Part shown: positions 1 through 7,405 of the stretch, in pieces
Numbering within the stretch: position 1 is the stretch's first letter
How the letters are laid out: each line of letters opens with the position of its first letter
Assembly (NCBI GenBank): GCA_900769475.1
Contig: CAAGGQ010000081.1
Span: 1 to 64,000, forward strand
Source: Clostridia bacterium
GTDB lineage: Bacteria; Bacillota; Clostridia; Oscillospirales; CAG-272
Direction of reading: 5' to 3'
DNA length: 64,000 bases
Notes under the pieces: generated by a model
The model's database searches: none
What the model was told of the DNA's origin: nothing
The model's input: only the letters and a program-made list of their open reading frames with translations
Translations under genes and position numbers: made by a program

Positions 1-212
1 AACCGTTTGGCCGCAGGCTCTGCCGTTTGCACAGCGCGGGACAGATCGCTGGAATAAATTTTATCAATCTTGTAATTCTCTTGCAAATATGCGGCGGTGT
101 GCTCCGCCTGAACGTGCCCAAGCTCGGACAGAGGGAAATCCATTTGTCCGCAATAAATATCCTTATGATTTCCTTCGCTTTCACCGTGCCGAATCAAAAT
201 CAGAGTCGTCAT
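1..212 (-). CDS. Histidine phosphatase family protein, C-terminus cut by window edge
   Basis: Reading leftward from an ATG at 212, the frame opens with MTTLILIRHGESEGN, the phosphohistidine motif (RHG) of the phosphoglycerate-mutase-like superfamily. It stays open to the window edge with the expected YSSDLSRAVQTAEPA motif, where the second conserved Arg sits. It lies 17 bp downstream of a second member of the same family on the same strand and is clearly similar to it, which suggests a tandem duplication. The family dephosphorylates small metabolites or phosphoproteins in the cytoplasm; the substrate cannot be read from this fragment. The catalytic C-terminal half lies outside the window. Confidence 0.85.
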   Translation of the reverse strand, partial: MTTLILIRHGESEGNHKDIYCGQMDFPLSELGHVQAEHTAAYLQENYKIDKIYSSDLSRAVQTAEPAAKR

Positions 213-229
213 ATTCTTTCCGCCTTTTC

Positions 230-877
230 TTATAATTGGAAGCTTCCTGTAGAGGTGATCTTTCCTTCCAAATGATCAGAGTAGCCCAGACAGACCAGCT
301 TCTGCGGAACGCCGTCATCGCTGTATTCCATAACGGTCACCGAGGAATTGCAATAGGGCTTGCCCTCGATTTCCTCCCGCCATTCCGGCTTGACTTCCAA
401 CCAGCTTTGGATGATCTTATTCTTGGGTCCCCAGTGGGTGAACACCGCCACGCATTTTCCGGGATTCTCGGCAAGAATGCGATCCAGGCATGCCAGCACT
501 CGCTCCTTCATATGCTTGTTGGACTCGCCTCCCTCGGGAGCAATGTCCTCATCGTTGAGCCAAGGAAGAAAGAAGGGTTGCTCCTTTGCCAGCGGAAAGG
601 GCGTTCCCTCCCAAATACCCGAGTTAACCTCCCGAAAATCGGGCTCGGGAATGACCTCCAGACCAAAGGCCTTGGCCGTGGGACGCGCCGTATCCATGGT
701 GCGACTCAGATCACTGGCATAGATCTTATCGATGCGAAAGGTCTTCTTCAAATACGCGCCCGTCAGCTCCGCCTGCTCAAATCCCAGCTCCGAGAGAGCA
801 AAATCGCTCTGTCCCGAGCGTAGCTTTTGAACGTTTGCCATACTTTCGCCGTGGCGAACAATAATCAGAGTAATCAT
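230..877 (-). CDS. Histidine phosphatase family protein (phosphoglycerate mutase-like)
   Basis: A complete 215-residue protein. The N-terminal VRHGES carries the catalytic His. SDLSRTMDTARPTAKAFG follows at about 55-73, GIWEGTPF at about 90 holds the usual acidic residue region, and the second catalytic His is in VFTHWG near residue 147. This is the standard small-molecule or cobalamin-pathway (CobC/GpmB-like) phosphatase fold and length. The ATG overlaps the stop of the upstream MFS gene as ATGA, so the two are translationally coupled, and a paralogue follows 17 bp later. The substrate is unknown; pairing with a transporter suggests processing of an imported or exported metabolite, which is inference. 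Confidence 0.88.
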   Translation of the reverse strand: MITLIIVRHGESMANVQKLRSGQSDFALSELGFEQAELTGAYLKKTFRIDKIYASDLSRTMDTARPTAKAFGLEVIPEPDFREVNSGIWEGTPFPLAKEQPFFLPWLNDEDIAPEGGESNKHMKERVLACLDRILAENPGKCVAVFTHWGPKNKIIQSWLEVKPEWREEIEGKPYCNSSVTVMEYSDDGVPQKLVCLGYSDHLEGKITSTGSFQL

Positions 878-2070
878 TTTAAAGAAATCCTTTCCTTATG
901 TTTTTGTAATGTTAGAACAGCCAGATGGATCACCGGGAAAAGCACCGCAAAGCAGAAGGCAAAGCGCAGCTCCCCACCAAAGAGATCGGCCACAGCAGCG
1001 GCAATGGAGGGGCCAATCAGGCATCCCGTATCTCCCGCCACCGCCAGCAAAGCGAACATAGCAAGTCCTCCATGGGGAAGACGTGCCGACGCATAACTGA
1101 GGGTTCCCGGCCAAAAAATCCCAACGCTCAAGCCACAAAGAGCACATCCTACCAGGGAAAGCACCGGGATGGGCGCAAGAGCCACCAGCAGATACGAAGC
1201 GATGCAAAGAGCGCAACCGAGCATCATGAGCTTTTCCAAGCGGATTCTTCCGCTGCACTTTCCGTAAAAGGCACGACACAAGCCCATCATAAGGGCAAAC
1301 ATGCAGGGGCCCAGGAGATCTCCCAGGCTTTTCTCCACCCCAAGGGTGGCCTCCACAAAGCTGGATGCCCATTGGCTGATGATCATTTCCGCGGCACCGC
1401 CGCAGAGCATCATTAGCAAAAAGCTCCAGAAAATAGGGGTTTGGAAAAGTTCTTTAAGGCCGCCGTGGGGGCTGCTTTCTTCATCGGCGGGAAGGCGGTA
1501 GATGGGAACCACGCAAAAGGCAACCGCACCCAAAAAAGGGATCAACGCCCAAAAGAAGGGCAAGTATTGCCAATGGCTCTCGATATTGAAAAAGGAGAAA
1601 TAGATACCCGAGAATAGGACGACCCCCGCCTGCCCCCAACAGTAAAAAGAGTGAAGCAGGCTCATATTCGCGGATTTTCCCTCGGTGGGACAGGCCTCCA
1701 TCAAGGGACTGATCACCACCTCAGTAAAGCCGCCGCCAATGCCCAGCAGGGCCTCTGCCAGCAACAATCCAACCAAGGGAGGCATTATTTTGGGAAAAAC
1801 TGCCAGTCCCATCAATCCCACCACCGTGGCCAGGTGGGCGAACACGATGGACACGCGAAGATTGAGACGCTTGGAAAACACGGAAGCTACAATGTCGACC
1901 AGCCATTGGATCGAAAAGTTGACGGCGATCAGTGCGCCGATCTGCCCTATGGTCAAGCCGAAGAAGCGCTGAAAGGTCAAATACAGCAAAGGCGCCAGGT
2001 TGATGCAGATCGCTTGGGTAATATATCCGTTATAGCATGCCAGCATGGTGGCACGGTGGGTCAATTTCAT
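874..2070 (-). CDS. MFS transporter
   Basis: A 398-residue, highly hydrophobic protein with about twelve membrane segments and a short hydrophilic loop in the middle (around PADEESSPHGG), as in the Major Facilitator Superfamily. The second half contains SVGIFWPGTLSYASARLP, a typical MFS segment. I chose the ATG at 2070 (MKLTHRATM) because the ORF extension upstream runs into the transcript leader. A good promoter lies at 2112-2140. The family drives solute/proton antiport or symport; sequence alone does not give the substrate. It forms an operon with the two histidine phosphatases. Confidence 0.88.
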   Translation of the reverse strand: MKLTHRATMLACYNGYITQAICINLAPLLYLTFQRFFGLTIGQIGALIAVNFSIQWLVDIVASVFSKRLNLRVSIVFAHLATVVGLMGLAVFPKIMPPLVGLLLAEALLGIGGGFTEVVISPLMEACPTEGKSANMSLLHSFYCWGQAGVVLFSGIYFSFFNIESHWQYLPFFWALIPFLGAVAFCVVPIYRLPADEESSPHGGLKELFQTPIFWSFLLMMLCGGAAEMIISQWASSFVEATLGVEKSLGDLLGPCMFALMMGLCRAFYGKCSGRIRLEKLMMLGCALCIASYLLVALAPIPVLSLVGCALCGLSVGIFWPGTLSYASARLPHGGLAMFALLAVAGDTGCLIGPSIAAAVADLFGGELRFAFCFAVLFPVIHLAVLTLQKHKERISLK

Positions 2071-2111
2071 GGGCACATACCTCGGGGAACCATTCAAAAA
2101 TCACTTCGTTT

Positions 2112-2140
2112 ATTATAGCATACCTTTTCGTCTTTGTAAA
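2112..2140 (-). promoter_or_regulatory. Sigma-A-type promoter for the MFS/phosphatase operon
   Basis: On the minus strand TTTACA (2140-2135) and TATAAT (2117-2112) are separated by exactly 17 bp, about 40 bp upstream of the MFS start codon. It is back-to-back with the rightward promoter at 2187-2215. Confidence 0.75.
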
Positions 2141-2186
2141 GCGAAAACCCAAAAAACATTTTTTTTTGCGAATTATGAAATTAGTA

Positions 2187-2215
2187 TAGACAATTCTTTC
2201 TTTTTTTGGTATACT
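2187..2215 (+). promoter_or_regulatory. Sigma-A-type promoter for the VanZ-like gene
   Basis: TAGACA (2187-2192) and TATACT (2210-2215) are separated by 17 bp. A strong Shine-Dalgarno (GGAAAGGAGG) follows just before the ATG at 2247. The spacer is T-rich. Confidence 0.7.
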
Positions 2216-2246
2216 TTAATTAGACAGTTGGGAAAGGAGGAAAACG

Positions 2247-2984
2247 ATGAAAAAAGTGCTACAAAAACCGCTGCGCATCCCATCCGCGGACACTTGGATT
2301 TTGATGAGCGGCTGGCTCCTGCTCTCCCTTCTCCTCTTTGCCGAGCACCTGAACTACGTGACCGTAGGGGTAGTGACCCGCATATTACTTCTTACTCTCA
2401 TTGGTTTAGTGTGCTACATGGGTGGTCTTTTGCGGATCCAGCGCACAAAGGATCTCCACTTTATGCGTCGGTTGCTTTTTACCCTCTTCTGCCTCTACCT
2501 TTACGCCCTACTCTCCCTCACGCTGCTGGACGCCACCCTGCGGCGGGGCGACCAATCGATCTACGAAACGGTGGACAACGTGCGCCGGCTCTATCTCTCC
2601 CGCTTTTTCAATCCCATTCCCTTCCGCAGTATCTATCACGTTTATATCCGCGGCTTTGTCAAGGGTTACGTCAACCTCTATTATACCGTCATCAATCTGG
2701 TGGGAAATATCTGTGTTCTCATGCCCCTGGCCGTGTTTCTTCCCTACTTCTTCCCCAAGCAAAGACGGTGGTATTGGTTTTTGTTGACTGTTTTTGGGGT
2801 TGCGGTGATGATCGAGGTCCTACAATTTCTCTTTATGGTAGGCTCCTGCGACGTGGACGATTTGATTTTGAATACCCTGGGAGCACTGCTGGCCTTTGGA
2901 ATTTTAAAGATCCCATTTCTTAGCCGCCTGATTACCAAAGCCACCCTTTCCACCGCGAAAAAAATGCCTGAAAAGAACGCGTAA
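2247..2984 (+). CDS. VanZ family membrane protein
   Basis: A 245-residue integral membrane protein with about five hydrophobic segments. The C-terminal part holds the VanZ-like signature: VGNICVLMPLAVFLPYFF, then IEVLQFLFMVGSCDVDDLILN followed by a final helix. VanZ of the vancomycin-resistance cluster confers low-level teicoplanin resistance, but most chromosomal VanZ-like proteins have no known role. A Shine-Dalgarno precedes the ATG by the usual distance. It is monocistronic: its own promoter lies upstream and a strong hairpin terminator lies 43 bp past the stop. Confidence 0.88.
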   Translation: MKKVLQKPLRIPSADTWILMSGWLLLSLLLFAEHLNYVTVGVVTRILLLTLIGLVCYMGGLLRIQRTKDLHFMRRLLFTLFCLYLYALLSLTLLDATLRRGDQSIYETVDNVRRLYLSRFFNPIPFRSIYHVYIRGFVKGYVNLYYTVINLVGNICVLMPLAVFLPYFFPKQRRWYWFLLTVFGVAVMIEVLQFLFMVGSCDVDDLILNTLGALLAFGILKIPFLSRLITKATLSTAKKMPEKNA

Positions 2985-2999
2985 CGCGCTCCTCCTCGT

Positions 3000-3062
3000 C
3001 TCTGCATTCTTAGCGGAGAAAACGCGAACACCACCAAGGAATTGTCTTTGGTGGTGTTTTTA
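3000..3062 (+). terminator. Rho-independent terminator within a dispersed repeat (copy 1)
   Basis: The stem AACACCACCAA (3027-3037) pairs with TTGGTGGTGTT (3048-3058) and is followed by a T-run, right after the VanZ-like gene. The preceding 25 bp (TCTGCATTCTTAGCGGAGAA) also recur beside the hairpin at 44416-44480 in the opposite orientation. The unit is therefore larger than the terminator itself. Confidence 0.8.
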
Positions 3063-3083
3063 TGTGCGCGATAGCTTACCAAA

Positions 3084-3205
3084 GCCTCCCTTGTGTAAAG
3101 GGAGGTGGCTCGCGTAAGCGAGACGGAGGGATTGTAAGCGCAAAGATTTTGTAAAACAATCCCTCAGTCACCTTTGGTGACAGCTCCCTTTGCACAAGGG
3201 AGCCT
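3084..3205. repeat. MITE-like dispersed palindromic repeat, copy 1
   Basis: About 120 bp with imperfect terminal inverted repeats. It starts GCCTCCCTTGTGTAAAGGGAGG and ends CTCCCTTTGCACAAGGGAGC, with an inner pair GGAGGGATTGT / AATCCCTCAGTCACC. A second copy lies at 53087-53209. It has no ORF. Such elements fold as long hairpins and are common in gut Clostridia; I see no transposase. Confidence 0.85.
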
Positions 3206-3236
3206 TATATGCGCCATTCTCTTGCGGATAGTGGGT

Positions 3237-3276
3237 TCGGGCTTCTGCCCGATAGCGCGTGGATGTCCACGCGCTA
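3237..3276. repeat. Two adjacent perfect hairpins
   Basis: TCGGGC-TTCT-GCCCGA (3237-3252) abuts an 11-bp perfect stem TAGCGCGTGGA-TG-TCCACGCGCTA (3253-3276). They lie in the leader side of the XRE/TPR gene, between the MITE-like repeat and its promoter. They may be part of another mobile repeat or a structured RNA. No T-run follows, so they are not classical terminators. Confidence 0.6.
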
Positions 3277-3375
3277 TGCTTGCCCCGGACGCAAGCGTTG
3301 GGAAAGCGGAAAAGCTCGAAAGCGAAATGATAGAAAAATACTACGATTGGTAGAATCCGGTCTATGTTGCGGTTA

Positions 3376-3404
3376 TTGATTTATAATTCAAAACGCTGTA
3401 TAAT
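3376..3404 (+). promoter_or_regulatory. Sigma-A-type promoter of the XRE/TPR regulator
   Basis: TTGATT (3376-3381) and TATAAT (3399-3404) have a 17-bp spacer and lie 43 bp before the chosen start codon at 3448. GGAGGT at 3436-3441 is the ribosome binding site. Confidence 0.75.
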
Positions 3405-3447
3405 ATACTCAGACGCGTCGGAACAACTTAATTTGGAGGTTAATACT

Positions 3448-4233
3448 ATGGAATTAATGATTGGTGATAAGCTAAAGAAATTGCGCCGTAACAGAGATTT
3501 GACCCAAGAAGAGGTGGCAGCTCATATTGGCATTTCCTATCAAGCTATCAGCAAGTGGGAACGAGGTGACGGATATCCGGACATCACGATGCTCCCCACA
3601 CTTGCAAATTATTTTGGTGTATCCGTTGACGAGTTGATTGGCATGGATGAAATATCTTCCGCAAACAGGTTTGCTGAAATCAATCAGAAATGGCAAGAAA
3701 ACAGATCAAAGAGTGCCCACAAAGAAAACGTCGAACTCATGCGAAACGCATTGAAAACCTACCCCAATGATGCTTTGTTGCTGATGCAATTGTCGTGTTC
3801 ACTCGAACGACTTGAGGGTACCGAAAAGGAGAAAAAGGAGTATTTAAAAGAATCAATTATGCTTCACGAGCAGATTCTAAAATACTGTGACGATTCGGAA
3901 ATCAGAGGTGCTGCACTTTGTAATCTATCCGATGCATATTACAGATACGGAGATTATGAAAAGGCGGTAGAATACGCTACCAAATTACCGAATCTTTATA
4001 AGACAAGAGAGACCGCATTAGTTCGTATTTTAAAAGATGATGCCAAAAAAAACGAAGTTGCAAGATCTGCAATAGAACCGTTGGTATGGCTTTTGTCCTA
4101 TCATTTGACTGCGCTTTCTGAAACAGAAAATGACGCTCATTATAAGGACAAAATCATTAAAATGCTGGATGCGCTTTTTGACGGTAATGAAAGCGATTTC
4201 ATTGCCGGGATACGCAAAAAAGCATCCAAGTAA
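3448..4233 (+). CDS. XRE-family transcriptional regulator with TPR-like C-terminus
   Basis: About 261 residues. Residues 3-65 form a helix-turn-helix (LKKLRRNRDLTQEEVAAHIG, YQAISKWERG) followed by YPDITMLPTLANYFGVSVDEL, typical of XRE/Cro DNA-binding domains. The rest is all-helical with TPR-like character (ALCNLSDAYYRYGDYEKAVEYA), probably for dimerisation or peptide sensing. The ATG at 3448 is chosen because GGAGGT precedes it and a consensus promoter lies just upstream of that. The gene is visibly AT-richer than its neighbours and is paralogous to the regulator at 53284-54075. Each gene sits beside a copy of the same MITE-like repeat, suggesting recent acquisition. The target is unknown. 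Confidence 0.9.
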   Translation: MELMIGDKLKKLRRNRDLTQEEVAAHIGISYQAISKWERGDGYPDITMLPTLANYFGVSVDELIGMDEISSANRFAEINQKWQENRSKSAHKENVELMRNALKTYPNDALLLMQLSCSLERLEGTEKEKKEYLKESIMLHEQILKYCDDSEIRGAALCNLSDAYYRYGDYEKAVEYATKLPNLYKTRETALVRILKDDAKKNEVARSAIEPLVWLLSYHLTALSETENDAHYKDKIIKMLDALFDGNESDFIAGIRKKASK

Positions 4234-4239
4234 TTAATT

Positions 4240-4264
4240 GCCCCGCTTCGCGCGGGGCTTTTTC
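4240..4264 (+). terminator. Rho-independent terminator of the XRE/TPR gene
   Basis: GCCCCGC (4240-4246) pairs with GCGGGGC (4252-4258) and is followed by a T-run. It lies 6 bp past the stop codon. Confidence 0.88.
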
Positions 4265-4281
4265 TTTGTTTTCTGCGTATG

Positions 4282-4308
4282 AAAAAACCACCACGAAAAT
4301 CGTGGTGG
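4282..4308 (-). terminator. Rho-independent terminator of the leftward HD/NodB-SGNH operon
   Basis: CCACCACGA (4288-4296) pairs with TCGTGGTGG (4300-4308). On the minus strand it is followed by a run of six T. It lies 50 bp past the end of the NodB-SGNH gene and converges with the previous terminator. Confidence 0.85.
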
Positions 4309-4358
4309 CTGATTTCATTTTACCGCTAATTATGCAGACACTCAGGCATTCTTTTTGT

Positions 4359-5753
4359 TTATTCTCCAAATACGGCCTTATGCGCCGCCGTTTGAAGGAT
4401 GCGTGCTTCTTCCTCGGTCTCCGCGCCAAAGCGGTAAGCAACGCCGATGGGCGACTTGCGATACAGAGTAGCGTAGTGGCAGAGCGCCGCCAGATAGGTG
4501 CCGGCGGGCGAGGGATGGGTCTTGTCCTCGTGGTAGAGTTCGATCTCCGGATGGTTCTCGTACACGTCAAGGAAGGCATCCCCCACGGGAGAAACCGTGG
4601 CCTTGGTCTCCTCCCCAATGGCGCGATAGGACTCTGCCAGGGCACGGCTCATGCCCGCAGGGGTCCAGCCAAAGGACTCCAGATCCTTATTTCCCGCCTT
4701 ACGGCCCCAGGTTTGATAAAACACGGGGCGGGCGCCAATGGCGCGAATTCTGTCGCACAGACTCCTGGAAGCTGCAAAGAAGCTCTCCTGATCACTCACG
4801 GGGGTATGGCTCTGCTCCTGCAGGAAGACCACGTCGTAGGCTCCCGCCTTGAGTTTTTCGGCAACCTCGGCTCCCTTAAGGTTTTCGGGATCGTTCATCT
4901 GACACAGGCGATAGCCGCCCTTGGTCACGTGATCCACCGTTAAGCGGTAGCCCTCGCCTTTGGCCACCTCGGCAAACACATTCCAAAGCTCGTTCACGTA
5001 GGTATAGCTGTTGCCGATGAAGAGATAGCGCAGATCCTGATTGCACTCGCGACGGATATAATCCGCGCCCAAAAGCACCTCCTTGTTGGTGCCGTAGAAA
5101 ATATCGTCGTGCCCCGAGATCAGCTTGCAGAATTCCTCCATCTTGTCCCAGGAATTGTCGATGTCGAACTCGTAGGCGTGTCCCCAGATGTAGAAGATCT
5201 GAGGCGTATCGGGCTTCATTTCAATAAATTCCTTTGCCATGGCAAAGAGCTTATCCCAGTTGCAATGGTGGACGTTGGCTTGGAAGCGCAACAGATCCTC
5301 CTGGGGAGCAAAGGAATCGGTATGCTGAGTGGTGCGGGCGTAAGCGGCGGTGGTATGATTTCGCATGATATTGATGACACGGTCGTCATAATCGCCGCAG
5401 GGGAACACGGTTCCCACCACCTCGTAGCCCACCAGATCCGAGAGCTTTTGCATATCGTCCTCTACCTGACGGATGATCTCATGATCCGAAACCCGCGGCA
5501 GATGAGCGTGGGTCAGGGTATGCCCTGCCACCTCGTGACCGGCATAGATCCCGGGAACCTCGTTGGGTTGGGGCTTGCAATGAGCCACCGTTACGCCCTC
5601 ACGAATCAGAGAGCGAGCAACGCCCAGCTTATCATAATTGATGTTAAAAGTGCACTTCAAGCCGTATTTGTTGAACAGATGGATCAATCTCTGATCCTGG
5701 GTCACAGCATCATCATAGCTGAAGGTCACAGCCTTCATTTTTCCTTGGAACAT
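4359..5753 (-). CDS. Polysaccharide deacetylase (NodB)-SGNH hydrolase fusion
   Basis: A 464-residue, two-domain protein with no signal peptide. Residues 8-235 are NodB-like: FSYDDA (metal-binding and catalytic Asp14/15) and HTLTH (His78, His82), followed by FPCGDYDD. Residues about 242-464 are an SGNH/DUF4886-like esterase: LFIGNSYTY (nucleophile Ser249), FLQEQSHTP, and DKTHPSPAG, which supplies the Asp-x-x-His pair. NodB enzymes remove N- or O-acetyl groups from glycans and SGNH enzymes hydrolyse acyl esters, so the fusion may strip two kinds of decoration from one carbohydrate. That is inference. It is the last gene of an operon with a membrane protein and an HD hydrolase. Confidence 0.88.
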   Translation of the reverse strand: MFQGKMKAVTFSYDDAVTQDQRLIHLFNKYGLKCTFNINYDKLGVARSLIREGVTVAHCKPQPNEVPGIYAGHEVAGHTLTHAHLPRVSDHEIIRQVEDDMQKLSDLVGYEVVGTVFPCGDYDDRVINIMRNHTTAAYARTTQHTDSFAPQEDLLRFQANVHHCNWDKLFAMAKEFIEMKPDTPQIFYIWGHAYEFDIDNSWDKMEEFCKLISGHDDIFYGTNKEVLLGADYIRRECNQDLRYLFIGNSYTYVNELWNVFAEVAKGEGYRLTVDHVTKGGYRLCQMNDPENLKGAEVAEKLKAGAYDVVFLQEQSHTPVSDQESFFAASRSLCDRIRAIGARPVFYQTWGRKAGNKDLESFGWTPAGMSRALAESYRAIGEETKATVSPVGDAFLDVYENHPEIELYHEDKTHPSPAGTYLAALCHYATLYRKSPIGVAYRFGAETEEEARILQTAAHKAVFGE

Positions 5754-5776
5754 GAGTCTTCTCCTTTTTCCAACGG

Positions 5777-6403
5777 TTATTTTTTCTTATACAAACGGAA
5801 CATATCCATGTGCTCCTCGGATTGGATTCGAAGAGTGAGTACAAAGCACAACAGGCTAAACAATACTAAACCCCCTCCAAGGATCACGTCGGGCAGGAAG
5901 AAAAAACAAGCTTTGACCTTCAGACCGAAGTACCCCTTGTATAGGGCGCTGAGCAGATGTGGAAGGCAGGCGGGAATCAGCGGGAGCAGCGTAAGAATCC
6001 CGTAACAGATCCTGCCGGGGCAAAACAGGTGCAACCACCGCTTGCTCCGATTGGCCTGCCGATCGGTAGGACAGGCGGCAAAGGCGCGGCAAGAGAATAC
6101 GGCACTGAGAACCGCAAAGGTAAAAAATACCAGGGTCAGTAGGAGGGAAATCACCGCATACGCCAGGAGAATATACGAAAAGAACACGGCGTTGCCCGCG
6201 GCACTCTTGCCATTTAACAGGGTCCGACACTCCTCCCAAGTATTGGAAAAGAGCTCGACGGTGCTGACGGTTTCATGCACCTCCCCATTGAAGATAAAGT
6301 AGATGTGAGGCACCGCCGCATAGATCAGAAGCAACAGTCCTGTGATCAATGGAAGCAGATACGCCAAGCGAATCCAAAATCGTTTTTGGAGAGAGGACAT
6401 CAT
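5777..6403 (-). CDS. Four-helix integral membrane protein of unknown function
   Basis: About 208 residues with four hydrophobic segments: near 15-35 (LAYLLPLITGLLLLIYAAV), near 75-105, near 125-150 and near 170-195. A short extracytoplasmic stretch separates the first two. The ATG at 6403 overlaps the stop of the HD gene as ATGA, so I prefer it to the longer upstream frame. I recognise no family. Its position between an HD hydrolase and a deacetylase/esterase, with tight spacing on both sides, suggests one transcript. Confidence 0.75.
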   Translation of the reverse strand: MMSSLQKRFWIRLAYLLPLITGLLLLIYAAVPHIYFIFNGEVHETVSTVELFSNTWEECRTLLNGKSAAGNAVFFSYILLAYAVISLLLTLVFFTFAVLSAVFSCRAFAACPTDRQANRSKRWLHLFCPGRICYGILTLLPLIPACLPHLLSALYKGYFGLKVKACFFFLPDVILGGGLVLFSLLCFVLTLRIQSEEHMDMFRLYKKK

Positions 6404-6996
6404 TGCTTCAGCTCTCCGGCCAGCTTGCCCTCCATGAGGAAGGCGGCCTCCATATCGGCACAGCAAACGGCGTAAGCCAAGGGGAACATTTCCAGAGCGC
6501 GGCCTACGTTGTTGGTATCCTCGGTGCCCGAAAAGCCCATGTGATAGCGAATAGCAAAGGCCTCGTCACGGGTCAAACGCATAAAGCCCGAAACGATATA
6601 AACCGATTTTTCTCCGTGTCCGTAGGGCAGGTTATCCTCGATGGTATAATAGGGGGCGCTGACCCACTTTCCGGTTTCGTCCTTGACGTTGCGGAAGGAG
6701 GTCTTGTAGAAATTCACCTTGCAGATGTCGTGCAACAGTCCCGCAATGGCAATGCTCTCGTCGCTGTATTCAACGCCGTACAGCTCCTTCATGCGAGGAC
6801 GGTTGAGGATGTCCACCAGGCAATCGTACACGTTGAGGCTATGTTGCAGCAAGCCCCCCTCGTGAGCGCCGTGGTAACGGGTGGACGCGGGCGCGGTGAA
6901 AAAGTCACTCTTCTGCAGGAATTCCAGCAGCTTATCCGAGCCTTCTCTGGTAATCTTTTCCTGAAAGATCTGCATAAAACGTTCTTGGTTTGTCAT
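6400..6996 (-). CDS. HD-domain hydrolase
   Basis: 198 residues from the ATG at 6996 (MTNQERFM), chosen because GGAAGGA lies about 10 bp upstream. Metal ligands of the HD superfamily are visible: H in GGLLQHSLNVYD, the HD pair in GLLHDICKV, and later GHGEKS and IRYHMGFSG. HD proteins are metal-dependent phosphohydrolases or nucleases acting on nucleotides. The arrangement resembles small bacterial hydrolases often encoded by phages and Clostridia; the substrate is unknown. It is the first gene of a three-gene leftward operon with a promoter at 7039-7067. Confidence 0.85.
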   Translation of the reverse strand: MTNQERFMQIFQEKITREGSDKLLEFLQKSDFFTAPASTRYHGAHEGGLLQHSLNVYDCLVDILNRPRMKELYGVEYSDESIAIAGLLHDICKVNFYKTSFRNVKDETGKWVSAPYYTIEDNLPYGHGEKSVYIVSGFMRLTRDEAFAIRYHMGFSGTEDTNNVGRALEMFPLAYAVCCADMEAAFLMEGKLAGELKQ

Positions 6997-7038
6997 AGGT
7001 TTTTCCTTCCCGAAATCATTCAAAATTTATTCCTTTCT

Positions 7039-7067
7039 ATTTTATCACGGATTGAAAAAAAAGTAAA
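7039..7067 (-). promoter_or_regulatory. Probable promoter of the HD/NodB-SGNH operon
   Basis: On the minus strand TTTACT (7067-7062), a 17-bp spacer and TAAAAT (7044-7039) lie 43 bp upstream of the HD start codon. The -35 match is moderate. Confidence 0.6.
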
Positions 7068-7152
7068 GTGTGTTTTGGAAATATTTCCAAAAGAAATGCA
7101 GGAAAAAGAGGTTCTTTTTCCTGCATGGAAGCTGATAAAATTATAAAATCGC

Positions 7153-7393
7153 AAAATTCCTTAGCCACTTTTCTCTTTGACACCAAAGGCGCAAAGAAAA
7201 AGTTAACAAAAGAGAAACGCCGTTTTGGAGATGTCGCCCTCTGCAGGAGGAAGAAGTTGCAAGCAACTTCCCGTATGCTTCGCATACTGCGACAAGGGCG
7301 GGGAATCTTGTGCTTGCACGAGTTCCCAATCCCGGAGGGATTTTGCGCCACTTGACCGCGCAAGCTTTTAAAAAAGCTTGACCAAAACTTTTA
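7153..7393. repeat. Dispersed non-coding repeat, family 2, copy A
   Basis: It begins AAATTCCTTAGCCACTTTT and ends with AAGCTT(T)AAAAAAGCTTGACCAAAAC. It shares both ends and an internal GGCGCAAA / AACGCCG / GACAAGGGC series with 27976-28131. This copy carries extra hairpins (GGAAGTTGC/GCAACTTCC-like, TATGCTTCGCATA). It fills the 380-bp gap between the aminoglycoside-kinase-like gene and the HD gene. Confidence 0.8.
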
Positions 7394-7405
7394 CAGAAAC
7401 GGTGC

